Part shown: in pieces, positions 1 to 11,172 of the stretch
Numbering within the stretch: position 1 is the first letter of the stretch
How the letters are laid out: each line of letters opens with the position of its first letter
Assembly: GCA_945859605.1 (NCBI GenBank)
Contig: OX243824.1
Coordinates: forward strand, 5,869,813-5,933,812
From: Lumbricus rubellus
Taxonomy: Eukaryota > Annelida > Clitellata > Crassiclitellata > Lumbricidae
Direction of reading: 5' to 3'
DNA: 64,000 nucleotides
Program-made: the position numbers and the translations under genes
The notes under the pieces: model-generated
The model's database searches: none
What the model was told of the DNA's origin: nothing
The model's input: the letters and a program-made list of their open reading frames with translations, nothing else

Positions 1-1080
1 CATATCTTGGCAAAAAATGCGAATTTTTAAATTAAACTTTACAGTCTTCAAGGCAATTGAGGACATTGGTGCAAGAACCAGGTAAGTCGACTTACCTGAA
101 AATTGTGAAAGTTGGCTTAAAATGCTCCTGACAAAGAGGCGCATCTATGGTGTAAATTTCAAGCTGATAGCTGCAAAATTGAGTGAGTAGATAGGATAAT
201 AACCAGGCAACTCAACATACCTGCTTTGAGAATTTTCGCATTCCTGTGCCATCATTTCGTGCATAAATGAGACAAGTCAACAAACCCGGTTATTGCACAA
301 ACAATCGTATACCCTCTCGGTTGCGATTTTCGAGCAGTAAGTGAACAAACCTGGTTCTTGCACGCAACCATTAGCCAGTAAAATACGTTATCGGATGCAA
401 TAGCGATGTAAGTAAGGGTGTAATAACATTATTCTGCCACTATATTTATACGTTTTGGGCCATTTTCCCGAATTACCAGTATTCTAATCGGGCCTATCGG
501 TCGTTGGATCGACCGATCCCATTAAACATATACTTAGTTTGAGAGATGACACAGTTGATAGCCTACTGATTTCTTAAGTTTAATGTCTGCTTGTGTAGTA
601 GGATATCACAAACGCCCTTTAAAATGTCAGATGTAAGCGTGTCGTCATTTTACTCCAAGCATAAATTTTTTTTAAAAATCAAGAAGAATGTAGGCCTAAC
701 ACTCGCTCTGGTAGGCATATTTTCCAAACTGTATTCCTTTTATTATTTTTTGGCTGCTGTTGTCTAGACTTGTGCCACTTCGCGTTTGCAATATAGGATT
801 TCACGAAATTTCACGAGCTTCGTATCGACGGACACGATGATGCATGTTGATCATGCATAGGACAAGTAGGCCCTAGCTGTGTTTCGTAAGAGTAACCTAG
901 GCCTAATTCTTTGAAACTGTTATTTTAACTGATAATTGAAATTAAATTAAGTCATAATAATTATAATCTGGCACAAAAATAATTAAAATATTATTAGTCA
1001 AACATTTTGGTAACAGTTTCAAAGAATTACCAGTACAAGTCAATCCCTGTCATCCTGTGTACATCGTCAATGAGGTTGTG
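1..1080. other. AT-rich intergenic DNA, no gene seen
   Basis: No credible coding region is visible. Several degenerate copies of a short motif resembling TGCAATAACCAGGTTTGTTCAC occur in both orientations (near 66-100, 195-230, 270-300 and 335-365) and recur at 2.7-3.1 kb. TAGGCCTA-type palindromes are present near 693 and 897. Confidence 0.6.
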
Positions 1081-1084
1081 ACAA

Positions 1085-1740
1085 GTTTCTCGTTTTTGGA
1101 CTCAATGGTGGATAAAGAAGGAAGATGCGATAGGCCTATAGAGGTGAGGCGGAGAATTTCAATGGGAAAAGCTGCTATATGCAGGGGATGGATAAGATAT
1201 GGAGGGACAGGCATGTGGGTTTACAGACAGAGACGAGACTGGTAAAAGCAATGATTTTTCCCATAGTGCAATATGGAAGCGAGACGTGGACGAAGACGAA
1301 GAATGACAACATTGCTACGGTACTTGTGAAATGCCGATAGGCCTATGTAGGAGGCTGCTGGGATATCGTGGAGGGAGAAGAGGACAAATAAATCTGTGGT
1401 CCAGAAGATAGGTACAGGTAAGCTAAGAGGTGATGTGACATTGCTGCAGAGGATTGTCAAACAGAAGCTGGTGTATTTCGGTCATGCGCACGGATGGAGT
1501 GGAGAAGGTGATGATGCTGGCGTGTGGAGAGGGTGCGAGGAGAAGAGGACGGCCGAGGTCCAGATGGATATACGATGTACACAGGATGACAGGGATGAAT
1601 CTTTAACAACTGAGGAATGAAACACAGAACGGAGTGGAGAAGGCTGGTCACGCTATAGAGCTCCTCGAACTGACGGCACAAGGTGACAAGGTGATGCAGT
1701 GTCACATTACGTTGCATCCTCTCAGTCGACGTCGTGTGGG
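1085..1740 (+). pseudogene. Decayed RTE-like LINE, 3' end of reverse transcriptase ORF
   Basis: Conceptual translation in shifting frames gives the tail of an endonuclease/reverse-transcriptase polyprotein. Segments resembling RRRISMGKAA, then KAMIFPIVQYGSETWT, then a W-rich R/K stretch, and finally a segment related to GRPRxRWxxD followed by TGMNLxQLRNE are characteristic of the C-terminus of RTE-clade (or related) non-LTR retrotransposons. These parts lie in different frames with stops, so the copy is dead and strongly 5'-truncated. The clade call is from memory of the family pattern. The LINE identity is firmer than the clade. Confidence 0.7.
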
Positions 1741-3520
1741 TAGGTTAGGATCATGTTAGACGTTGTGAGGGTCGGTTAAGGTTAGGTTTTCGGTGAGTGC
1801 CGTAATTAGAAACGACCTCGAGATCTGCAGTATTCTTTTGAAACGACAGTAGAAATTTAAGCACCCAGATAGTAGGCCTACATTCATTCTAGGCCTTCTC
1901 CAATAGCATAGGCTATTTGCCAATTATATTAATGTTTTGTCATGAAGGTTTTCGAAGGTCCGCAATGTCACATCCTCGAGCCAGCAAGTTTGGTGACTAT
2001 CAATCAACACTAGGTGCCAAAACCAAACCAGCTACATGACAGATAGTGGATGAAAAAAATAGAACAAATACGTGAAGTAAACTTAAGTGATATTCAGACA
2101 CGTGAACAACCAGTGTCAGGGGTACCGTAATGGAGCAGAAACACGTGAAGGAAACTTAACCCCTTTAGCGTGAAGCCCGAGTTAACTCGAGCATGGATGG
2201 TAATTAGCACTAGGTAGGCGTGGACCTTGTACAAACGCGGAATAATGTCAGACGACAATCATGGCTGTTGAGCAGAGTGCAGGCTGTTGTACTTTGGTCT
2301 TGTTATGTCATCACTCACGTCTGCAAGTTGTCCGGCATCGTCCTCCATTGTAGGTAAAAAAATAGCAGGTCGTAGAGGTGGGTTGTCTATGGATGAATAG
2401 CATGTCTACTAGACGAAGTAGTCAATGGTATCTGAATTTACTAACAACTACAGTGAGTATACAATGGCAAGACTTATTGACAATATTATTGTGACGGACA
2501 GAAAAGTGTGGATTAAAAAATTCCTTCTTTTGTGCGATGCTACCTGGACCCTGAACCACGTGTGTAGGCCTACATACCATGTACTAATAATTCATCTAGG
2601 TGTAAGCCTGACGTCATTTATAGGCAAGATCCGTGGAATATTTCAATTTAGGGGCATTTTCTTCTCTCTAAAATCAGTGTTTCTTCCGTTGCCCTCTTCT
2701 GGCCCAGTTCTCCAATGTTTATCATTTCCGTGCAATAACAAGGTTTGTTCACTTATCAGATTCTTACATGTAAAAAGTTTCCAGAACTACACAAAAGACG
2801 CTCATAATTTCCATGCAATAACCAGGTTAGTTGACATATGTTATTCTTGCATCCAAAAAAGTGTCAGAACTGCAGGGAAGTTTCAGTGCAATAATCAAGT
2901 TTGTTGTTCATTTGTCCATAAAATACTAATTAGTAACTGCCGGCCTTTAAGATTTTTAATTTTTTATCAGTTTCGATTAGATGCATCTTATACTTTTTAT
3001 ATTTTCTCGCTATCTATTTCTTGGACGAAACGGCAAGCTTCTGAAGAGCGAAAAACATTCAAACTCGATTTTCCGAAAACTATAAAATCTCACTTACCTG
3101 GTTATTGCACCAAGGGCTTCAATTCATATTCACGTACAATAGTCAAATTTCAACAAAAAAATTTCAAACAGAAGATAAGATATGGGCTAAAAACCGTAGA
3201 GGATTGCTTTATTTTTTCCGCACCATGCATAAAGGAGCGGCTGATGCGGGCGCAAGCTTCGCCAGGGCCATAAGTCAAGTTATTAGTCGAGACTCAAGGA
3301 TTAAGTTGCTCACCTTTGGAAATTACGATTAATTAACGGTTGATAAAACAACAATTTTAAGGTGTTTTAGATCCTAATAATTATGCTTAGAAACGGCTTG
3401 GAGCCATCACACGATCAGTCTCTCTTTTTGTCTTTATAGTTATAGTTCAGTCGCTTGACTGTTCCCCTAGACTATTGCAACTCACTTATCCTGGGATTTT
3501 CGAAGCAACGTCAATTGAAC
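1740..3520. other. Intergenic DNA with a degenerate dispersed motif; one long but unconvincing open frame
   Basis: A plus-strand open frame runs from 2,425 to 3,273 (282 codons) but resembles no family I know. It is rich in F, I, K and S as expected for AT-rich noncoding DNA, and it runs through repeated copies of the TGCAATAACCAGGT-like motif (2,725-2,757; 2,810-2,842; 2,888-2,915; inverted at 3,090-3,115). I treat it as noncoding repeat sequence. Confidence 0.5.
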
Positions 3521-3524
3521 TTAA

Positions 3525-3850
3525 TTGTTTCGGATACACTCACAGCTCCACTTTATTAATATTGCATTGTATTTCACTGCATTGCATAGTTTGATTGTGT
3601 TTTTATCTCTTTTTGCTTTTCCTGCTCCCATTCTTCTTCTTCTGCTCCACCTTCTTCTCCTCATGCACACAAGGGCTGAACGTCATACGGTCCCCCTCTC
3701 GGTCATGTCCGGTCCCTTGGGTCCCTTTGAGACCTTTGAACGAACCCTTGCTATGTATTTCCTAGTTGCATTGGACACCCTTTAGATATGCGTTTAATAC
3801 ATTTTAAATGTCGACCAAACTTCAGCAAATTATATCAGACGCTTAATATC
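3525..3850 (+). repeat. Composite dispersed repeat, C-rich module copy 1
   Basis: This is a fragment of a long dispersed repeat found many times in the first 23 kb. Diagnostic stretches are a pyrimidine-rich run of CTTCTT/CTCC, then CATGTCCGGTCCCTTGGG, then GAGACCTTTGAACGA, then GCATTGGACACCCTTTAGAT, then TTCAGCAAATTATAT. It has no coding potential. The element class is unknown to me. Confidence 0.75.
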
Positions 3851-3854
3851 TTGC

Positions 3855-4315
3855 AGCGTTGCCACTCCTTGGGTTTTTTCACAAGATCTTGGGTTTTTCG
3901 ATCCCAACTTAGGAAATGGGGTTCTTTCGGGAAGAACTTGGGTTTTTTGCTTGGGTTTTTGCTTGGGTTTATTCTGGACAAAATCTTGGGTTTTTTCTAT
4001 CTCCGAACTTGAAAAATATGGTTTTTTTGAAAAAAACTTGGGTTTTTTTGCTTGGTTTTTTTCTTTCGACTAAGAAAATCGGGAAATTGTCGATATTTTG
4101 GAGAAATTTTGGCCGGATGACTAAAAAAAGTCATCAGAATTTTTGGACGAGACGAGAGATTGAAAGATTTTTTGGTCCGGATGACTAAAAAATCGGTCGT
4201 CAAAATTTTTCGGGCGGGAAATTCTGTACATTTTCGATAATTTGTGCAACTTGGGTTTTCTTGTTTTTTTTTTACCCTCCAACTTGGGTTTTTTCATTTT
4301 ATAGGGGGGCATCGC
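3855..4315 (+). repeat. CTTGGGTTTTT-rich repeat element
   Basis: At least eight copies of CTTGGGTTTTT (variable T count) occur here, with hairpin-forming segments around GGATGACTAAAAAA/GTCATC. The reverse complement of 4,100-4,230 resembles the tandem units at 7,660-7,930 and, more weakly, 8,250-8,450, so these are one repeat family in opposite orientations. Confidence 0.65.
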
Positions 4316-4319
4316 TGAT

Positions 4320-4790
4320 ATCTTAGGTTGATCTTAAGGTCTCAGTTGCATGCTATTCGCTAGATACCAGCACGAGTGCTGTATTGACAAGTGGAGGGAA
4401 AACGGAGCAGAGGACGACAGATGTGTGTTTCCTCCACGTGGATTTGGGTTCCTTGGAGACCTTTGAACGAACCCTTGCTATGTCTTTCACAATAGCATGA
4501 ACAGTTGGACACCCTTTAGATATGCGTATAATGCATTTTAAATACCGACCTAACTTCAGCAAATTATATCCGTATATGTTGTGCACATGACTGTAACAGA
4601 GGCTTTGGCACATTGATTGCTATGCCTTCATCATGATACCAATGATCTTCTTTTACCTCGACCGGTAATCCTATTTCAGAAAATTGCTTTTGTATAATCG
4701 GTGGAAGGCTCTTGCAATTAATGAGTGCATAGACCGTACAGTGACTGTTGGTAGAAGGTTCATGCAGTGATGGTACGAAAATTTGCCAAC
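4320..4790 (+). repeat. Composite dispersed repeat, copy 2 (C-rich module)
   Basis: It carries the same diagnostic stretches as the 3.5-kb copy (GACCTTTGAACGAACCCTTGC, GGACACCCTTTAGATATGCG). It begins with about 105 bp (4,345-4,450) that is nearly identical to 22,695-22,805. It runs into the tRNA-like module through the same junction (ATAATCGGTGGAAGGCTCTT) seen at 16.9 kb. Confidence 0.75.
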
Positions 4791-5020
4791 AGCTGTCGTA
4801 GACCGAGGCTAAGAAACATGAAGTCGCCTGTTGCTTAACAATGGTTGCGTCGCCTATTTAGCACGGTGGCCTATAATGCATGGTTAGAGCGTTCCAATTG
4901 TAGCACATAATTATAGCACGTGTTTGATCCTTCTCATCTGAGACGGTTATTGCGTTCGATCCCTTGAGCAAGTCATTCACTGTCAAAGCCACTGATGTTC
5001 TGCCGTATATATATATATAC

Positions 5021-5087
<67 letters not shown>

Positions 5088-5140
5088 TCCAAGCTTTGAT
5101 GGAAAATCATCATATAGGCTATATGTAGCGGTATCGCTAT
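4790..5140 (+). mobile_element. tRNA-derived SINE family B, copy 1, with expanded (TA)n
   Basis: The tRNA-like promoter region contains GGTTAGAGCG (A box-like) and a GATCC/TCGATCC-type B box, followed by TTGAGCAAGTCATTCACT and AAAGCCACTGATGTTCTGCCG. The short TATATA seed after CTGCCG has expanded into about 78 bp of (TA)n (5,006-5,083), and the SINE continues afterwards (AAACTTCCAAGCTTTGATGG). Confidence 0.75.
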
Positions 5141-5499
5141 TTTATCCAGTGCTTAAAGTGCAGAAATAGAATTGCCTGGACGCTCCTTAACTTTCCTAAA
5201 AAGTGGCAGGACGCCCCTTATATTTTTGGGCTGTGGTGGCCAATAAGTGTCGGGACACTGTACAGATTTTAAAATAAGTGCATGGACGCCGTCCATGACC
5301 GTCCTGCCACACTTTAGGTCTTGAATTCGTATCTACTGTACGTTGTATAAGTAGTTAGCAAATCCAAGACAGCAAATAAAAGCAATTGACGTTACTTATA
5401 GTTTCAGATTAATTCTACTAAAAGGTGTCTAACAGATAACACGCTATAGCTTATATTTTTGTCGTATTGAAGGTCTGTGGCCTGTACGTACTGGTATAA

Positions 5500-6190
5500 T
5501 TATATATATTTTATTAGGTCTTCACGACACAAATTAATTTCATTTACATAGCGCCTCCTAAAGAATGGCCATTGTACTTGTATTACAATTGCATTGTATT
5601 GTACTGCGTGACATAGTTTGAGGGACTCTTCTTTTCCTTTCGTTTTTCCTTCTCCTGTTATTGTTCTTCTGCTCCATCTTCTTCTCCTCATGCACATAAA
5701 AAATGAACAGCAAAAGACTCCTTGGTCATGGCCGGTCTCTTGAAGACCTTTGAACCAGCCCATGATACGTTTTCAAAGTAGCATTGGACACCCTTTAGAT
5801 ATGTGCTTAACGCATTTTAAAAGACAATCTAACTTCAGCAAATTATATTAATTAAGCGATGTTACTAAAGGCTGTGCACCTGACTGTATTGGTATAAAAA
5901 TTGTTAAATCTTCATCAAAATTATCATCATTTGCCTCAACCGCTATTCTTAAATTTCAAATAATTTATTTTCTGCAATTATTAATTAAAAATAAACTAAA
6001 TAATTTAAAAACAGATTTGATATTGTCTCGTTTCTTGGGCATATGAATCCGCAAAAATTGTTCTGAGATTGGAGCACGGTCCCGGAGGCATATAGGCATT
6101 CCGTTCCAGATTTCGTTAGCATTGTCAGCCTTAAGCACCTTCTCATTGGCGGATCCCATATTATGAATATTCATAACCAGTGACGTTATT
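5500..6190 (+). repeat. Composite dispersed repeat, copy 3
   Basis: It is preceded at 5,340-5,500 by the linking module (AACAGATAACACGCTATAGCTTATATTTTTGTCG). It contains the GGCGCCTCC-like start, the pyrimidine run, GCATTGGACACCCTTTAGAT and a 3' part ending near GCACGGTCCCGGAGGC (6,073-6,090). It is noncoding. Confidence 0.75.
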
Positions 6191-6610
6191 GAACACGTTT
6201 TGTTTACAGATTACTGCGGCTTGCGTTGGTAATATCAACAATCTTATAAATTATGTTAAATAAATCGCAGCCTTTGAGTCCATTAGCTACTTGCTAAGAT
6301 TTAAAAGTGCTTTAATAAACTTCTAAGGAAGACCTTTGTGATTGGAGCTATGCAAATTTATATGAACTTTGGGCGATTACGCCTGGTGTCGAGATCAAAC
6401 GGATGGTGACTAAAAATCGTCGAAACGATGCGATTCAGTTCAAAATGACCCTGCTGTTTACCCGGATGGAGTAACATACATCGCCAGTGATGTATCAGAA
6501 AATACGAACTCTGATTGGCTGAGAGTTCGCAGATTCATCATATCCCTTCGATATTAGATCCAGGCTCTGCCTCTTTCTCGTCCTCTTAGACGGTTACTGC
6601 GTGGGGACGT
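6190..6610. other. Intergenic, nothing recognised
   Basis: Moderately AT-rich sequence with no coding signal and no repeat that I could match elsewhere in the window. Confidence 0.5.
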
Positions 6611-6614
6611 TGAG

Positions 6615-6750
6615 AGAAAGTCCATGGGCGGAGACTTAGGGGGAGGGAAACGGTCCCCTCAATGAGTGTGGTGGGGACGGCCCATGCATTTGTCCCCTCC
6701 AATTGTTGAGTGTCAGGACACTTCATGAAGACACACTGCATACATTGGCG
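6615..6750 (+). repeat. Left arm of a 1.5-kb inverted-repeat structure
   Basis: The segment starting CCATGGGCGGAGACTTAGG and continuing through CGGTCCCCTCAATGAGTG and CCCATGCATTTGTCCCCTCC to ACACACTGCATAC matches, in inverted orientation, 7,966-8,125. It is a likely terminal or subterminal arm of a transposon. Confidence 0.6.
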
Positions 6751-7119
6751 CGAACAAAAGACTAAAAACAAGTTCAGCAACTTTTTTGGCAGAAAAATGG
6801 GTATTTAAACACCTTTAAAGAGGTTATTTCTCTGCTATATATATACAGGGCCTAAAATCTCTGCAATTTGACAAGCAATCATTTGTGTATTATAATTGTA
6901 ACCGTCGGTTTTGGTGAACTATTACCATTCATTGAATATGCATTCGATCATGGAAACTCAGGAAACTGTAGCAAGAATTTTAATCGTTGTTTATTATATT
7001 TTGCACTATTTGTTTTTATGGCATTTTCTCAGTGTTGCACCTTTTTTGCTGTAGCCACTGTTGTTGCTTTTATTATTACTACTTAATTTGATACTGCTAT
7101 TCCGTCTACTGTCACTGTC

Positions 7120-7120
<1 letters not shown>

Positions 7121-7183
<63 letters not shown>
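7121..7183. repeat. (TA)n microsatellite
   Basis: An uninterrupted AT dinucleotide array of about 60 bp. Confidence 0.97.
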
Positions 7184-7186
<3 letters not shown>

Positions 7187-7559
7187 TATACGTAAGTGAT
7201 GCAAGTGCCGAGTCTGGCCAAGAATAGGGGCAGTACCTCAGACACTGGCAGGTGATATAATCCCAATATTATTGCACCTACATCCTCAGTATGTCGCTCT
7301 CAGTGCTTTTAAAGTTGTGTATCATATTTCTTTTTTCTTTCGTTCAACTCTCCGATTTGGGTGTTTTTGGATACCTTTAAATCGTTTATTTAGAATTTAT
7401 ATATCTAAACGCCCGGTTATTATTGCAACTTTGACAATCGCGCCAATTCTTGGCATGTTCTTCGATATCGTAATTACTTCGGATTCTATGCCGATTAATA
7501 GGCCCTACTAATGAATAAAAATCCGATTCAGCAATCAAACTCACAAAGTCGCATAAATT

Positions 7560-7960
7560 ATCCATGGGCGGAGACTTGGGAGAGGGGACGAACGAGTGAC
7601 GCCGAAGGAAGGACGCGAGATTTTGGGCTGACGAATGGCTGAGTCGCCGACGAAATTTTTCACTTTTGTCGACCAATATTTCTGGCGATCTTTTTTTAGT
7701 CATCCGCCCGAAATCTCCAGAAAAAATTACATTTTTCCCGTCCAAAAAAGTTGATGACTTTTTTTAGTCATCCGCCCGAACTCTGGAAACCCCATTTTCC
7801 GCCCGAAATCTTCAGAAAAAGTAACATTTTTCACGCAAAAAAGTTCATGACCTTTTTGAGTCAATAACCCGAAATATTCATAAAAAAATTTCCATTTTCC
7901 CCGTCACAAAAGTTTATGACCTTTTTTAAGTAATTTATTCCCCAGTGTATGAATAGGCCT
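7560..7960 (-). repeat. Tandem repeat of a GTCATCCGCCCGAAAT unit (about 65-75 bp)
   Basis: The recurring order is TTTTTTAGTCATCCGCCCGAA, then a CTCCAGAAAAA-like segment, then TTACATTTTTCCCGTC, then AAAAAAGTTGATGAC. At least three degenerate units follow a partial copy of the CATGGGCGGAGACTTGGG arm (7,562-7,590). Confidence 0.65.
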
Positions 7961-7965
7961 ATCGT

Positions 7966-8125
7966 GTGTATGCAGTGTGTTTTCATGATGAAGTGTCCAT
8001 GCCCCAACGCTCAACAATTGGGGGAGGGACAAATGCATGGACCGTCCCTCCAACACATTCATTGAGGGGACCGTCCCTCTTACCCCCCCCCCCCAACCCC
8101 CACCTTCTTAGGTTTCCGCCCATGC
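7966..8125 (-). repeat. Right arm of the 1.5-kb inverted-repeat structure
   Basis: Read on the minus strand it matches 6,615-6,750: GGGCGGAAACC, then CGGTCCCCTCAATGAATG, then GGTCCATGCATTTGTCCC, then CACACTGCATACACAC. A run of C (about 8,084-8,093) interrupts it. Confidence 0.6.
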
Positions 8126-8219
8126 TGCAGATCGTCTTGATCTTTTTGTTCCAAGGACTAGGACTGTTCATGCCCAACATCGGGCGTTTGCTGTGATTGT
8201 TCCATCCATTTGAAATGTC

Positions 8220-8460
8220 CTTCCTCCAGTGGCGACGCCAGAATTTCTGCTTTGGGGGCTGAATCCTCGCTGAGGAAATTTTTTATTTTCATTCGCCAAA
8301 ATATCTGATGATCGTTTTTAGCCATTTTGGTTGATATCCACAATTTCTGGCGACCTTTTTTCTGAGGGGGGGGGTCACTAATCATTGAAATATTTCATTT
8401 TTACATGTAGAAAAATCGGATGGGCTTTTTTTAGAGACTTTGCCCCCTGGCGCCGTTACT
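8220..8460 (-). repeat. Diverged copy of the CGCCCGAAAT-type tandem element
   Basis: Segments such as TTCGCCAAAATATCTGATGA and TTTCTGGCGACCTTTTTTCTG resemble the units at 7.6-7.9 kb. This is weak similarity judged by eye. Confidence 0.4.
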
Positions 8461-8875
8461 GCCTTACTCCATCACTCCGGGCTAAACTAATGACCTGTTT
8501 TCCTTAGACCTATCAGTCTTTCGCTCCACGTGATTACTATAAGGCCAGCAAAATAATGTTGTGTTTCCGGTAACAGAGCTAAACAAAATTGGGTACGTAG
8601 GTCGAAAAATATTTTTATTTTTGTAAAATATTTGTATACAGCGACTATCTGAAAAATTACACACTACTGCTCTTTTTGCACAAAGTTACACGCTGCAACC
8701 AAGCACGTGTTCTAAGCAAGTATAAACTGCTTACTTCAAGCCTATCTCTGGAAACCTTTTGGTGGTCAGATCGGGCTCTAGATAAATTGTAATATAGCAT
8801 AAGATGGCCGTTTGAACCGCCAGCCAGTCGACGATCGGGAGAATGGCTTGTGGGGATTGGAGATATATTACATTC

Positions 8876-8982
8876 TCTGACACATTCTATAAGCACTTAA
8901 AAATTGTTCTGTTTGGCCGTGCTGTAGTCGGGAGCACCTCTGAGTAGTTTCCTTAAAGAGACGCTATATAAATACTTGAATC
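8876..8982 (+). mobile_element. L2/CR1-like LINE 3' end (5'-truncated)
   Basis: The translated fragment TFYKHLKxVLFGRA followed by a Ser-rich end and stop is the extreme C-terminus of an L2/CR1-type reverse transcriptase. It is followed by the 3' tail GGGAGCACCTCTGAGTAG, then AGACGCTATATAAATACTTGAAT, leading into (TGAA)n. It is nearly identical to the 57.7-kb copy. Confidence 0.85.
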
Positions 8983-9260
8983 AATGAATGAATGAATGAA
9001 TGAGTGAGTGAGTGAATAAATAAATGAATGAATGAGTGAGTGAGTGAGTGAGTGAATGAAAGAATGAATGAATGAATGCATGAATAAATGAATGAATGAA
9101 TGAATGAATGAATGAACGAATGAATGAATGAATGAATGAATGAACGAACGAACGAATGACTGAATGAATGAATGAATGAATGAATGAATGAATGAATGAA
9201 TGAATGAATGAATGAATGAATGAATGAATGAATGAATGAATGAATGAATGAATGAATGAA
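8983..9260 (+). repeat. (TGAA)n microsatellite, LINE tail expansion
   Basis: About 278 bp of tetranucleotide array with GAGT and AACG variants, grown directly from the LINE 3' terminus. Confidence 0.97.
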
Positions 9261-9690
9261 GATGACATGAGCATTTTGAGACTCCTGTCTGCTCCTCTGG
9301 CGTATAGTGTTTTAGAATGAATATGCATTGACAAACACTGTCAATGGCAGGCTCATGCATCGGTGTCAGAGAATTGACCAAGAGTAGTCGTAGACCGAGG
9401 CTTAGAAATATGAAGTCGCCACTTGCTTAACAATGGCTAACTCCTCTCCTACATGTATGTTTACCACGGTCGCCGATTGGCTTAAGCGGGTACCCTTGTA
9501 ACACAGAAAGTGTAGGTTCTGCAGCCCTACTCCTCCTCTGAGACGCACACTGTGGGGATGGGACATTGGGAAAGTCACAATATTACTCAAAGCCACTGAT
9601 GTTCTGCCGTTTACGAAAGTCTGAGCTGTGGAAGGATGGGAAAGCATAATATGCAGCGGTACCGCTATCGTATATCAATTTTTGTTCAGA
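9260..9690 (+). mobile_element. tRNA-derived SINE family B, copy 2, with upstream module
   Basis: The upstream module (GATGACATGAGCATTTTGAG, later TCATGCATCGGTGTCAGAGAA and GTCGTAGACCGAGGC) leads into a diverged tRNA-like head near 9,470-9,520 and then CACTGATGTTCTGCCG and AGCATAATATGCAGCGGTA. It is the most diverged of the family B copies. Confidence 0.65.
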
Positions 9691-9789
9691 AGTCCAGAAA
9701 ATGTACTTTGAAAACTATTGACAAATATACTTATACGTTTTTATTGCTACGATTAAAGGTGTGCAATAACACAAGTGACATAGCTACCC

Positions 9790-10115
9790 AGATGCTTCAA
9801 GTTGTCATGATGTGGAGCAGACATGCACAGGCCGGTCAGGACAGACCGGTGGAGAGAGTCGGGGAGAGAGCGTATATGGGACACATACGGGCATTGTCCC
9901 AGGTTGTCCTTCATGCCTCTCTCCCAATATTCTCTTCAATCAGACAAGGTGGTCTAGCTGCTCCAAGATGTTAATGGTATGGAGCAGACCTGCTGACCGG
10001 ACCGGTTGAAGCTGGGAAGCATGATGCGAGACAGACTCAGACAGAGAGTGGCGTCGGACTCCTACGGGCAATGAGCCTAAGGATGTTGATGATGATGATG
10101 ATGATGATGATGAAT
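9790..10115 (+). repeat. Probable LINE 3' fragment ending in (GAT)n
   Basis: Two related segments (TGTGGAGCAGACATGCACAGG and ATGGAGCAGACCTGCTGACC) precede a (GATGAT)n tail at 10,085-10,112. The structure suggests a retroelement 3' end, but no diagnostic protein motif is preserved. Confidence 0.35.
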
Positions 10116-10235
10116 AACAGGCATATTAATCACCGATGGCACTTAGTCTAGTATATAAACTTTAACTCGTGTTTCGTTTTTCGTCGTCGCGTATTTTTGT
10201 ATGCATTGTTATTCATTTTTATTCCTCGCATTTTC

Positions 10236-10436
10236 TATAGCGCCCCTTCAAGATATCCACTCAGAGGCGCTGCCAACTACAGCGCGTACACTGCATCAGA
10301 GTTTCACGCCGAAGCGCATGAGCAATTGCAAGTGAAGGACTTGCTCAAGGTCCTCACGTGGTGGCTTGAGGTGGATTCGAACCGAAACCCTTTGATTGCA
10401 AGGCAGTGAACCCACCATAACACCACCGCGCTCCAC
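10236..10436 (-). mobile_element. tRNA-derived SINE family A, copy 1
   Basis: On the minus strand it has a tRNA-like head with a B box (GGTTCGAATCC), then GACCTTGAGCAAGTCCTTCACT, then the 3' part CGCCTCTGAGTGG and CTTGAAGGGGCGCTATA. It is diverged in the anticodon-side region. Confidence 0.85.
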
Positions 10437-10439
10437 TAA

Positions 10440-11080
10440 TTATGATTATTAGGCCTTTATCTTTCAAATCATCTTCATTTATATGGCGCCTTTCGTAGAA
10501 TGATTATTGCATTAGGCCTATGTCATTATTGTGTCGTATTGTGCTGTATACATGCAGCTTGAGTGATTCTCCGTCTCCTTTGCTGCTCCTATTTTCTGAT
10601 TTTACTCCATCTAATTCTCGCATTCGTGAACATCAAGGATAGCAACATACGGTCTTCGGCCAGGCGATTTTGAACCAGCATTTGATATTCTTTTATTCTG
10701 TAGCATTGGACACCTTTTAGATGTTTGCTTACTGCATTTTAAAATTGAACTAACTTCTATGTATATAATTTTAATGCCAGATGCATTGTAGTCATTGTAG
10801 TGTATTACAGGTACTAACATATTTGTTATGCCTTCATCGACAAATTAATTATCTTCAATTGCTTCAACCGCAGTCCTGCAGTTTAAGAAAAATGCTTTTG
10901 TATAAATATTGATTCAAAATAAATTAAAGAATTTTTAAAATGGTATCTTCTCTTTTCGGTCAGATAAATGCGCAAGAAATTAACATGCGAAAGGCGTACT
11001 GCTCTGTAGCCACCCTTACAATCTTAGGGTGGCCCTTTCAGTTGCCCATACATGATGTAGGCTACAAACATCGACACGCA
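10440..11080 (+). repeat. Composite dispersed repeat, copy 4
   Basis: It shows a GGCGCCTTTCGTAGAATGAT start, GCATTGGACACCTTTTAGAT, CTTCAACCGCAGTCCT, and the distal segment GCCCATACATGATGTAGGCTAC that leads into a CA-rich tail. Confidence 0.7.
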
Positions 11081-11081
11081 A

Positions 11082-11086
<5 letters not shown>

Positions 11087-11154
<68 letters not shown>

Positions 11155-11158
11155 CACC
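11087..11158 (+). repeat. (CA)n microsatellite
   Basis: About 70 bp of ACACAC with one A interruption. It sits at the distal end of the composite repeat, where other copies have shorter CACACACGCACATGCACGC runs. Confidence 0.97.
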
Positions 11159-11172
11159 TAAATACTATACTT

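Noticed and set aside
2425..3273. A 282-codon plus-strand open frame
   Set aside because: It runs through repeated TGCAATAACCAGGT-like motifs, shows no domain, and has the amino-acid mix expected from AT-rich noncoding DNA.
3855..4315. Telomere-like TTGGGTTTT runs
   Set aside because: Units are irregularly spaced and mixed with other sequence, and they belong to a repeat family also found at 7.6-8.4 kb.
8953..9381. HSFI-repeat open frames
   Set aside because: They are translations of the (TGAA)n LINE-tail microsatellite.
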